Assembly (NCBI GenBank): GCA_037178625.1
Contig: JAWZXG010000105.1
Location: forward strand, 1-16,569
Direction: 5' to 3'
DNA: 16,569 nucleotides
Source of the DNA: Skeletonema tropicum
Taxonomy: Eukaryota > Bacillariophyta > Thalassiosirophyceae > Thalassiosirales > Thalassiosiraceae
Below the pieces are notes generated by a model. That model saw only the letters and a program-made list of their open reading frames with translations. It made no database searches and was not told the origin of the DNA. The first letter of the stretch is position 1, and the number at the start of each line of letters is the position of its first letter. Positions 1 through 5,964 of the stretch are shown piece by piece. Position numbers and translations under genes: made by a program.

Positions 1-146
1 GGCAAGCAGCAGTAGTAGTTCGCCGCTCACTACTTTACCGTTCGACACATCATCATCGTCGTCATCATGGGAGAGGAGTGTCGATGATGACGTTATTGGA
101 GATCGATGATCGATCAGCGGTATGTTATTTGAGACGGACATCTTGA
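1..146 (+). CDS. 3' part of presequence ORF (cut by window start)
   Basis: This is the C-terminal part of the signal-peptide ORF that is complete at 1803-2084. In-frame codons begin at base 3, after the last two bases of a Trp codon. If the GTATGT donor at 120 is used, the exon ends at 119 and the last eight codons to the stop at 144-146 are intronic. The visible part carries the Arg-rich and His-rich end of the presequence, encoded by a CAT/CGT run at about 47-67. Confidence 0.5.
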   Translation, partial: QAAVVVRRSLLYRSTHHHRRHHGRGVSMMTLLEIDDRSAVCYLRRTS

Positions 147-316
147 TTTGCGAATCCGGCATTCACTTTTGATTTTTTGACCATCATGCAAGCACATGCA
201 TCTTGCAGCTCACAATGACACTACATAACGGTCATATCTTGTCTCCTACGCGGCCAATCAAGACAATAAGTAGTGATTTGGAAAGCCCTCATTGAGCTCT
301 ATCGATTAGGTCTATA

Positions 317-451
317 ATGGGCCTCATTGGAGGTCTTTTCACAGATCGAATCCGTCAAAAACAGGGCAAGAAAGTCGCCGACAGCTCGAAATCCACCGCC
401 AGAGCCAGAATTTCAATGCAGAGGTCCGAATTTGACCAAAATACGATGTGA
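317..451 (+). CDS. Competing small ORF, 44 codons, basic (one per unit)
   Basis: An ATG-started frame begins MGLIGGLFTDRIRQKQGKK, is rich in Lys, Arg and Ser, and ends at TGA 449-451. A possible donor GTGACA at 448 and acceptor CTTACTGCAG ending at 578 would extend it through 579-630 (IDVMMGWYTLRSKN...) to 60 residues. It overlaps the 345-566 candidate in another frame, so at most one is likely to be real. The same frame runs upstream to the 208 acceptor but is interrupted by TGA at 293-295. No family is recognised. Copies start at 2255, 4192, 6135, 8074, 10025, 11967, 13905 and 15842; the one at 8074 is frameshifted by the extra A. Confidence 0.15.
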   Translation: MGLIGGLFTDRIRQKQGKKVADSSKSTARARISMQRSEFDQNTM

Positions 452-566
452 CAACCAATCGAAAGCTCTCTTCAAGCTCTATCGTTATATATCATCATTA
501 CCACTGCGATCTCCAAAATCCAAACAGTATAATCACTGCTCGGCCGAGGGCCTCGCGAAAAATTGA
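345..566 (+). CDS. Candidate second exon, 73 codons, unknown product (copy 1)
   Basis: This is an open frame following the acceptor TTTTCACAG at 344, in phase 0 with the upstream donor at 120. It starts IESVKNRARKS and continues with a Pro-rich PPPEPEF, two Cys separated by 12 residues (CRG, then CDN), a basic KALFKLYRY, and a C-terminal SAEGLAKN before TGA at 564-566. Joined to the 85-codon first exon it would give a protein of 158 residues. No domain is recognised and composition is unremarkable, so chance openness cannot be excluded. An overlapping frame (317-451) is a competing candidate. The TTG upstream at 327 is not a plausible eukaryotic start. Confidence 0.25.
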   Translation: MESVKNRARKSPTARNPPPEPEFQCRGPNLTKIRCDNQSKALFKLYRYISSLPLRSPKSKQYNHCSAEGLAKN

Positions 567-887
567 CTCTTACTGCAGCGATGTCATGATGGGTTGGTAC
601 ACGTTGAGATCCAAAAACGCGACCACGTAGATCATTAATAATCACAGCTCAGGGAGGGGTCGCACTCGCCTAAGAACTAAGAACGCTTCGCTGAAGAACG
701 ATTACTTAATGGGGCGCCGTCAATGAACTTAGTTACGGGTGGGCTCTACAAAGACACTCGACATGACAGTCGGTACATGTACCGTACCGTCCTACCGTCC
801 ATCCATCTTACTCACTATCCGTCATTCGTCCATACAATGACACGGTTGGCTCCTGGCTCCCCTCCCTTCGGTCGGCTCGCTTCTATT
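567..887. other. Non-coding stretch between exon candidates and promoter-like region
   Basis: No ORF worth calling is seen on either strand. The stretch contains a direct repeat of AAGAAC around a CTTC-GCT-GAAG stem (about 670-702), a GGCGCC site near 712-717, the palindrome at 771-784, ACCGTCC repeats (about 786-802), and GGCTC repeats with a CT-rich run at 848-880. A stretch near 645-655 (CAGCTCAG) resembles a tRNA D-arm, but no T-arm or acceptor stem follows. The same stretch recurs in every unit. Confidence 0.6.
771..784. promoter_or_regulatory. 14-bp perfect palindrome with three GTAC cores
   Basis: CGGTACATGTACCG is its own reverse complement. GTAC occurs at 773, 779 and, just overlapping the edge, 784, and is followed by further ACCGTCC repeats. 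A dyad of this length repeated in each unit could be a binding site for a dimeric factor. GTAC is the core bound by SBP-domain proteins in green algae, but no such link is shown here. Other copies: 2709, 4646, 6590, 8529, 10481, 12421, 14359 and 16296. Confidence 0.35.
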
Positions 888-940
888 CCAATAATATAAC
901 AATCAAACCACACTACTCCCAACATAACAATCAACCAATC
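888..940 (+). promoter_or_regulatory. Possible promoter: two CCAAT motifs and a TATA-like element
   Basis: CCAAT at 888-892 is followed by ATATAA at 894-899, then a second CCAAT at 935-939. The spacing is unusual, since CCAAT normally lies further upstream of TATA. The following 200 bp is C/A-rich and G-poor on this strand, as in many diatom leader regions. If active it would transcribe hairpins A, B and C. This is weak, motif-only evidence. Confidence 0.2.
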
Positions 941-1006
941 CAACACCAGTGTCAGCAGCAGTAGCAGCAGTCAACCTCCTCATCATTGCTGCTGCTGGTG
1001 TTGGAT
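938..1006. repeat. Hairpin A: ~20-bp inverted repeat with CAG/CTG arms
   Basis: The arms ATCCAACACCAG (938-949) and CTGGTGTTGGAT (995-1006) are exact reverse complements over 12 bp. After a 3-nt bulge (950-952), CAGCAGCA (953-960) pairs with TGCTGCTG (987-994). This gives 20 pairs and a loop of 26 nt. A further CAGCAGCAG at about 1014-1022 could compete for the CTG arm. Other copies: 2876-2944, 4813-4881, 6757-6825, 8696-8764, 10648-10716, 12588-12656, 14526-14594 and 16463-16531. Pairing is perfect on both strands, so it does not indicate which strand is transcribed. Confidence 0.7.
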
Positions 1007-1108
1007 ACGAATGGCAGCAGCAGTAGCAACCAAATGATCAGTATAATGACAATCCAAACAACAACAATATCATCTCATCCTCCCACCACCGCAACTACCA
1101 AATCCATT

Positions 1109-1162
1109 CTCATCCACCACCCACCACCACCGATTCTTCCACCATCAGCGGTGGTGGATGAG
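1109..1162. repeat. Hairpin B: 13-bp inverted repeat, CCA/TGG-rich
   Basis: CTCATCCACCACC (1109-1121) is the exact reverse complement of GGTGGTGGATGAG (1150-1162), with a 28-nt loop. An alternative pairing uses CCACCACCG (1124-1132) with CGGTGGTGG (1149-1157). Copies: 3047-3100, 4984-5037, 6928-6981, 8867-8921 (T added in the loop), 10819-10873 (a C inserted next to the right arm removes one pair), 12759-12812 and 14697-14750. The ninth unit ends before it. Confidence 0.65.
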
Positions 1163-1333
1163 GATTGAGATTGGATGCACCACACAACACACCAATACAA
1201 AGTGAGCCGCAAGGCGAATTGGGGAGGAGAGTGGATTTGATGTGTTGTTGGTAATAATGTTGATAATGATGGTATCGGTATCGAAGCTGGTGAAAGTCTT
1301 TTTTTGTCCATTTTGTTGAAATGCCGAAATTTC

Positions 1334-1381
1334 AAAGCGACTTTGGCGCTGACATTCAGGTTCTAGGGCTAGAGTCGCTTT
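1334..1381 (+). ncRNA. Stem-loop C: 14-bp stem with two G-U pairs, possible structured RNA
   Basis: AAAGCGACTTTGGC (1334-1347) pairs with GCTAGAGTCGCTTT (1368-1381). Twelve pairs are Watson-Crick and two are G-U if the plus strand is RNA; on the minus strand those two become A-C mismatches. The loop is 20 nt. The strand preference hints at a plus-strand transcript. No known RNA family is recognised. Copies: 3272-3319, 5209-5256, 7153-7200, 9095-9142, 11045-11092, 12985-13032 and 14922-14969, all with the same arms. Confidence 0.3.
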
Positions 1382-1623
1382 AGTTGAGTACATTGACAAG
1401 GGATCGGTATATGGCTTTGAAACTACAACCAATCGATAGGGCGCAACGAGAGGATTCCAAATCACCACTCATTGCTTTCATACGACTTTTGTAAAGGAAG
1501 ATATCAAGGAAAAGGCGGATTCTATGAATGATGTGCTTCGATTTCGATGGATGATATGATTCGCTATTCACTGTTGTTCAACATGGAAACAGACTACAGC
1601 TACAGATGAAGATGTAGCGCTCT

Positions 1624-1631
1624 AGAGAGAG
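1624..1631. repeat. AG dinucleotide microsatellite, variable between units
   Basis: There are four AG repeats next to the palindrome CTCTAGAG (1620-1627). Unit 3 has seven repeats at 5499-5512; the other complete units have four. In unit 5 the separate GAGAGAGG at about 9210-9217 is a different site. Confidence 0.85.
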
Positions 1632-1640
1632 AATGAAGGT

Positions 1641-1802
1641 AGCATAATAATAATTTAAAAATTGATACAAGACGTATCAATTAAATATCGTGTATGTCAA
1701 CAAAGGCACTGTCATAACAATCACACGCACAAACTAAAATCCATCAAAACCTCACGCTCGCTCACGCACGGCACACAACTAACATCATACATCATTGCAA
1801 CC
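1641..1802 (+). promoter_or_regulatory. 5' flank / leader of presequence gene
   Basis: The stretch contains an AT-rich run (about 1645-1662), then TTAAATATCG near 1681-1690, which could serve as a TATA-like element. About 110 bp of A/C-rich, G-poor sequence with CTCACGCTCGCTCACGCAC follows, up to the ATG at 1803. The ATG context is CAACC-ATG-ATG. An ATG at this unit's equivalent of 1662 (for example 3599 and 5542) is in frame with the presequence. Using it would place the hydrophobic core too far from the N-terminus for a signal peptide. Confidence 0.3.
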
Positions 1803-2084
1803 ATGATGTCAAACCGACGCTACCAAACAATACTATTACTTCTCCTCCTTCTTCATGCCATTACAGTCCATTCCTTCAGTAACGATGCAGCTGCAATAAT
1901 AACTGGCGCGATGACGATGAATTCAAAATTATTAGCATGGCAAGCAGCAGTAGTAGTTCGCCGCTCACTACTTTACCGTTCGACACATCATCATCGTCGT
2001 CATCATGGGAGAGGAGTGTCGATGATGACGTTATTGGAGATCGATGATCGATCAGCGGTATGTTATTTGAGACGGACATCTTGA
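1803..2084 (+). CDS. Probable first exon: signal peptide / plastid-type presequence
   Basis: The 93-codon ORF begins with two ATGs (MMSNRRYQT). Residues 10-17 are a run of Ile/Leu forming a hydrophobic core, followed by HAITVHS. Val-22 and Ser-24 satisfy the -3/-1 rule for signal peptidase, and Phe-25 would be the new N-terminus. Residues 25-71 are rich in Ser, Arg, Ala and His and poor in acid, with a THHHRRHHGRG stretch. A signal peptide followed by Phe and such a stretch is the known form of diatom plastid-targeting presequences; plain secretion is the alternative. After codon 85 (base 2057) lies GTATGT, a strong 5' splice site in phase 0, so the last eight codons are probably intronic. 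I chose this start because the TTG/ATG extension upstream (from 1662) is frame-broken in one copy and would bury the signal peptide. The mature protein is not recognised. Confidence 0.5.
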   Translation: MMSNRRYQTILLLLLLLHAITVHSFSNDAAAIITGAMTMNSKLLAWQAAVVVRRSLLYRSTHHHRRHHGRGVSMMTLLEIDDRSAVCYLRRTS

Positions 2085-2282
2085 TTTGCGAATCCGGCAT
2101 TCACTTTTGATTTTTTGACCATCATGCAAGCACATGCATCTTGCAGCTCACAATGACACTACATAACGGTCATATCTTGTCTCCTACGCGGCCAATCAAG
2201 ACAATAAGTAGTGATTTGGAAAGCCCTCATTGAGCTCTATCGATTAGGTCTATAATGGGCCTCATTGGAGGTCTTTTCACAG
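2058..2282 (+). other. Candidate intron between presequence exon and exon 2 (representative copy)
   Basis: The donor GTATGT at 2058 matches the eukaryotic 5' splice consensus. Two acceptors are credible. TCTTTTCACAG ending at 2282 gives a 225-bp intron and joins in phase 0 to a frame open for 73 codons. TTGCAG ending at 2146 gives an 89-bp intron and a frame of only 28 codons (2147-2230, stop at 2231-2233). The first has the better pyrimidine tract and longer frame; the second has a more usual diatom intron length. Without transcript data neither is proved. In unit 1 the same sites are donor 120 and acceptors 344 and 208. Confidence 0.35.
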
Positions 2283-2504
2283 ATCGAATCCGTCAAAAAC
2301 AGGGCAAGAAAGTCGCCGACAGCTCGAAATCCACCGCCAGAGCCAGAATTTCAATGCAGAGGTCCGAATTTGACCAAAATACGATGTGACAACCAATCGA
2401 AAGCTCTCTTCAAGCTCTATCGTTATATATCATCATTACCACTGCGATCTCCAAAATCCAAACAGTATAATCACTGCTCGGCCGAGGGCCTCGCGAAAAA
2501 TTGA
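2283..2504 (+). CDS. Candidate second exon, copy 2 (intact)
   Basis: Identical to the frame at 345-566; it would join the presequence exon at 1803-2057. Product unknown. Confidence 0.25.
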   Translation: MESVKNRARKSPTARNPPPEPEFQCRGPNLTKIRCDNQSKALFKLYRYISSLPLRSPKSKQYNHCSAEGLAKN

Positions 2505-3739
2505 CTCTTACTGCAGCGATGTCATGATGGGTTGGTACACGTTGAGATCCAAAAACGCGACCACGTAGATCATTAATAATCACAGCTCAGGGAGGGGTCG
2601 CACTCGCCTAAGAACTAAGAACGCTTCGCTGAAGAACGATTACTTAATGGGGCGCCGTCAATGAACTTAGTTACGGGTGGGCTCTACAAAGACACTCGAC
2701 ATGACAGTCGGTACATGTACCGTACCGTCCTACCGTCCATCCATCTTACTCACTATCCGTCATTCGTCCATACAATGACACGGTTGGCTCCTGGCTCCCC
2801 TCCCTTCGGTCGGCTCGCTTCTATTCCAATAATATAACAATCAAACCACACTACTCCCAACATAACAATCAACCAATCCAACACCAGTGTCAGCAGCAGT
2901 AGCAGCAGTCAACCTCCTCATCATTGCTGCTGCTGGTGTTGGATACGAATGGCAGCAGCAGTAGCAACCAAATGATCAGTATAATGACAATCCAAACAAC
3001 AACAATATCATCTCATCCTCCCACCACCGCAACTACCAAATCCATTCTCATCCACCACCCACCACCACCGATTCTTCCACCATCAGCGGTGGTGGATGAG
3101 GATTGAGATTGGATGCACCACACAACACACCAATACAAAGTGAGCCGCAAGGCGAATTGGGGAGGAGAGTGGATTTGATGTGTTGTTGGTAATAATGTTG
3201 ATAATGATGGTATCGGTATCGAAGCTGGTGAAAGTCTTTTTTTGTCCATTTTGTTGAAATGCCGAAATTTCAAAGCGACTTTGGCGCTGACATTCAGGTT
3301 CTAGGGCTAGAGTCGCTTTAGTTGAGTACATTGACAAGGGATCGGTATATGGCTTTGAAACTACAACCAATCGATAGGGCGCAACGAGAGGATTCCAAAT
3401 CACCACTCATTGCTTTCATACGACTTTTGTAAAGGAAGATATCAAGGAAAAGGCGGATTCTATGAATGATGTGCTTCGATTTCGATGGATGATATGATTC
3501 GCTATTCACTGTTGTTCAACATGGAAACAGACTACAGCTACAGATGAAGATGTAGCGCTCTAGAGAGAGAATGAAGGTAGCATAATAATAATTTAAAAAT
3601 GATACAAGACGTATCAATTAAATATCGTGTATGTCAACAAAGGCACTGTCATAACAATCACACGCACAAACTAAAATCCATCAAAACCTCACGCTCGCTC
3701 ACGCACGGCACACAACTAACATCATACATCATTGCAACC

Positions 3740-4021
3740 ATGATGTCAAACCGACGCTACCAAACAATACTATTACTTCTCCTCCTTCTTCATGCCATTA
3801 CAGTCCATTCCTTCAGTAACGATGCAGCTGCAATAATAACTGGCGCGATGACGATGAATTCAAAATTATTAGCATGGCAAGCAGCAGTAGTAGTTCGCCG
3901 CTCACTACTTTACCGTTCGACACATCATCATCGTCGTCATCATGGGAGAGGAGTGTCGATGATGACGTTATTGGAGATCGATGATCGATCAGCGGTATGT
4001 TATTTGAGACGGACATCTTGA
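3740..4021 (+). CDS. Presequence exon, copy 3 (intact)
   Basis: The frame is identical to the ORF at 1803-2084: 93 codons, with the signal peptide at residues 1-24, Phe-25 and a His/Arg-rich tail. The phase-0 donor GTATGT follows base 3994. The candidate second exon is at 4220-4441. Confidence 0.5.
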   Translation: MMSNRRYQTILLLLLLLHAITVHSFSNDAAAIITGAMTMNSKLLAWQAAVVVRRSLLYRSTHHHRRHHGRGVSMMTLLEIDDRSAVCYLRRTS

Positions 4022-5818
4022 TTTGCGAATCCGGCATTCACTTTTGATTTTTTGACCATCATGCAAGCACATGCATCTTGCAGCTCACAATGACACTACA
4101 TAACGGTCATATCTTGTCTCCTACGCGGCCAATCAAGACAATAAGTAGTGATTTGGAAAGCCCTCATTGAGCTCTATCGATTAGGTCTATAATGGGCCTC
4201 ATTGGAGGTCTTTTCACAGATCGAATCCGTCAAAAACAGGGCAAGAAAGTCGCCGACAGCTCGAAATCCACCGCCAGAGCCAGAATTTCAATGCAGAGGT
4301 CCGAATTTGACCAAAATACGATGTGACAACCAATCGAAAGCTCTCTTCAAGCTCTATCGTTATATATCATCATTACCACTGCGATCTCCAAAATCCAAAC
4401 AGTATAATCACTGCTCGGCCGAGGGCCTCGCGAAAAATTGACTCTTACTGCAGCGATGTCATGATGGGTTGGTACACGTTGAGATCCAAAAACGCGACCA
4501 CGTAGATCATTAATAATCACAGCTCAGGGAGGGGTCGCACTCGCCTAAGAACTAAGAACGCTTCGCTGAAGAACGATTACTTAATGGGGCGCCGTCAATG
4601 AACTTAGTTACGGGTGGGCTCTACAAAGACACTCGACATGACAGTCGGTACATGTACCGTACCGTCCTACCGTCCATCCATCTTACTCACTATCCGTCAT
4701 TCGTCCATACAATGACACGGTTGGCTCCTGGCTCCCCTCCCTTCGGTCGGCTCGCTTCTATTCCAATAATATAACAATCAAACCACACTACTCCCAACAT
4801 AACAATCAACCAATCCAACACCAGTGTCAGCAGCAGTAGCAGCAGTCAACCTCCTCATCATTGCTGCTGCTGGTGTTGGATACGAATGGCAGCAGCAGTA
4901 GCAACCAAATGATCAGTATAATGACAATCCAAACAACAACAATATCATCTCATCCTCCCACCACCGCAACTACCAAATCCATTCTCATCCACCACCCACC
5001 ACCACCGATTCTTCCACCATCAGCGGTGGTGGATGAGGATTGAGATTGGATGCACCACACAACACACCAATACAAAGTGAGCCGCAAGGCGAATTGGGGA
5101 GGAGAGTGGATTTGATGTGTTGTTGGTAATAATGTTGATAATGATGGTATCGGTATCGAAGCTGGTGAAAGTCTTTTTTTGTCCATTTTGTTGAAATGCC
5201 GAAATTTCAAAGCGACTTTGGCGCTGACATTCAGGTTCTAGGGCTAGAGTCGCTTTAGTTGAGTACATTGACAAGGGATCGGTATATGGCTTTGAAACTA
5301 CAACCAATCGATAGGGCGCAACGAGAGGATTCCAAATCACCACTCATTGCTTTCATACGACTTTTGTAAAGGAAGATATCAAGGAAAAGGCGGATTCTAT
5401 GAATGATGTGCTTCGATTTCGATGGATGATATGATTCGCTATTCACTGTTGTTCAACATGGAAACAGACTACAGCTACAGATGAAGATGTAGCGCTCTAG
5501 AGAGAGAGAGAGAATGAAGGTAGCATAATAATAATTTAAAAATGATACAAGACGTATCAATTAAATATCGTGTATGTCAACAAAGGCACTGTCATAACAA
5601 TCACACGCACAAACTAAAATCCATCAAAACCTCACGCTCGCTCACGCACGGCACACAACTAACATCATACATCATTGCAACCATGATGTCAAACCGACGC
5701 TACCAAACAATACTATTACTTCTCCTCCTTCTTCATGCCATTACAGTCCATTCCTTCAGTAACGATGCAGCTGCAATAATAACTGGCGCGATGACGATGA
5801 ATTCAAAATTATTAGCAT
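3876..5818 (+). repeat. Repeat unit 3 (1943 bp)
   Basis: The only difference from consensus I found is an expansion of the AG dinucleotide tract from four to seven repeats at 5499-5512, which adds 6 bp. This is typical microsatellite slippage and the most credible genuine difference between copies. Confidence 0.95.
4220..4441 (+). CDS. Candidate second exon, copy 3 (intact)
   Basis: Identical to 345-566; it would join the exon at 3740-3994. Product unknown. Confidence 0.25.
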   Translation: MESVKNRARKSPTARNPPPEPEFQCRGPNLTKIRCDNQSKALFKLYRYISSLPLRSPKSKQYNHCSAEGLAKN

Positions 5819-5964
5819 GGCAAGCAGCAGTAGTAGTTCGCCGCTCACTACTTTACCGTTCGACACATCATCATCGTCGTCATCATGGGAGAGGAGTGTC
5901 GATGATGACGTTATTGGAGATCGATGATCGATCAGCGGTATGTTATTTGAGACGGACATCTTGA
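5683..5964 (+). CDS. Presequence exon, copy 4 (intact)
   Basis: This copy is identical in sequence to 1803-2084. It lies about 170 bp downstream of the expanded AG tract (5499-5512), which does not affect the frame. The donor follows base 5937 and the candidate second exon is at 6163-6384. Confidence 0.5.
   Translation: MMSNRRYQTILLLLLLLHAITVHSFSNDAAAIITGAMTMNSKLLAWQAAVVVRRSLLYRSTHHHRRHHGRGVSMMTLLEIDDRSAVCYLRRTS

Larger units (their letters stand above)
1163..1640. other. Mostly non-coding stretch with stem-loop C and weak ORFs
   Basis: On the minus strand a 107-codon frame (1145-1468) and a 63-codon frame (1380-1571) are open. They match nothing I recognise, and the first ends in the CCA/CAT repeat of hairpin B. 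On the plus strand there are two short frames, 1411-1494 and 1440-1559. A GGTATC duplication lies at 1271-1282 and a T7 run at 1299-1305. I do not call a gene here. Confidence 0.5.
1..1938 (+). repeat. Repeat unit 1 (1938 bp)
   Basis: This unit differs from consensus by one extra T near 1662-1663, in the run before GATACAAGACG. The extra T changes an upstream ATG to TTG, and it extends a short inverted repeat to 9 bp (1660-1668 with 1674-1682). The rest of the unit matches unit 2 as far as I can compare by eye. Confidence 0.95.
1939..3875 (+). repeat. Repeat unit 2 (1937 bp, consensus)
   Basis: This unit matches the majority base at every position I compared and is used as the reference copy. 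It holds the second-exon candidate, palindrome, hairpins A, B and C, and the start of the next presequence exon at the standard spacings. Confidence 0.95.

Noticed and set aside
327..344. TTG start for the 79-codon frame
   Set aside because: Non-ATG starts are not expected in a eukaryotic gene. The open part is better explained as an exon entered at the acceptor ending at 344.
640..720. tRNA-like D-arm (AGCTCAG) followed by stem-forming sequence
   Set aside because: No T-loop motif, anticodon stem or acceptor stem can be matched, so no tRNA is called.
986..1168. Plus-strand ORF of 60 codons (Thr/Pro/His-rich)
   Set aside because: It starts at TTG, its composition is low-complexity, and it is made of the arms of hairpins A and B. 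From its first ATG (1034) it is only about 44 codons long.
1145..1468. Minus-strand ORF of 107 codons (repeated in most units, 119 codons in two)
   Set aside because: No recognisable domain. The C-terminal part comes from the hairpin B repeat, the C-terminus varies with single-base indels, and the frame is disrupted in unit 5. It is probably open by chance.
1662..1802. N-terminal extension of the presequence ORF (47 codons)
   Set aside because: It begins with TTG in unit 1, is frame-broken in unit 4, and would move the hydrophobic core from residue 10 to about 57, which would abolish a normal signal peptide.
1876..2100. Minus-strand ORF of 74 codons with an Asp run
   Set aside because: It is the antisense shadow of the presequence exon. 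Its Asp run is the complement of the CAT/CGT repeat.
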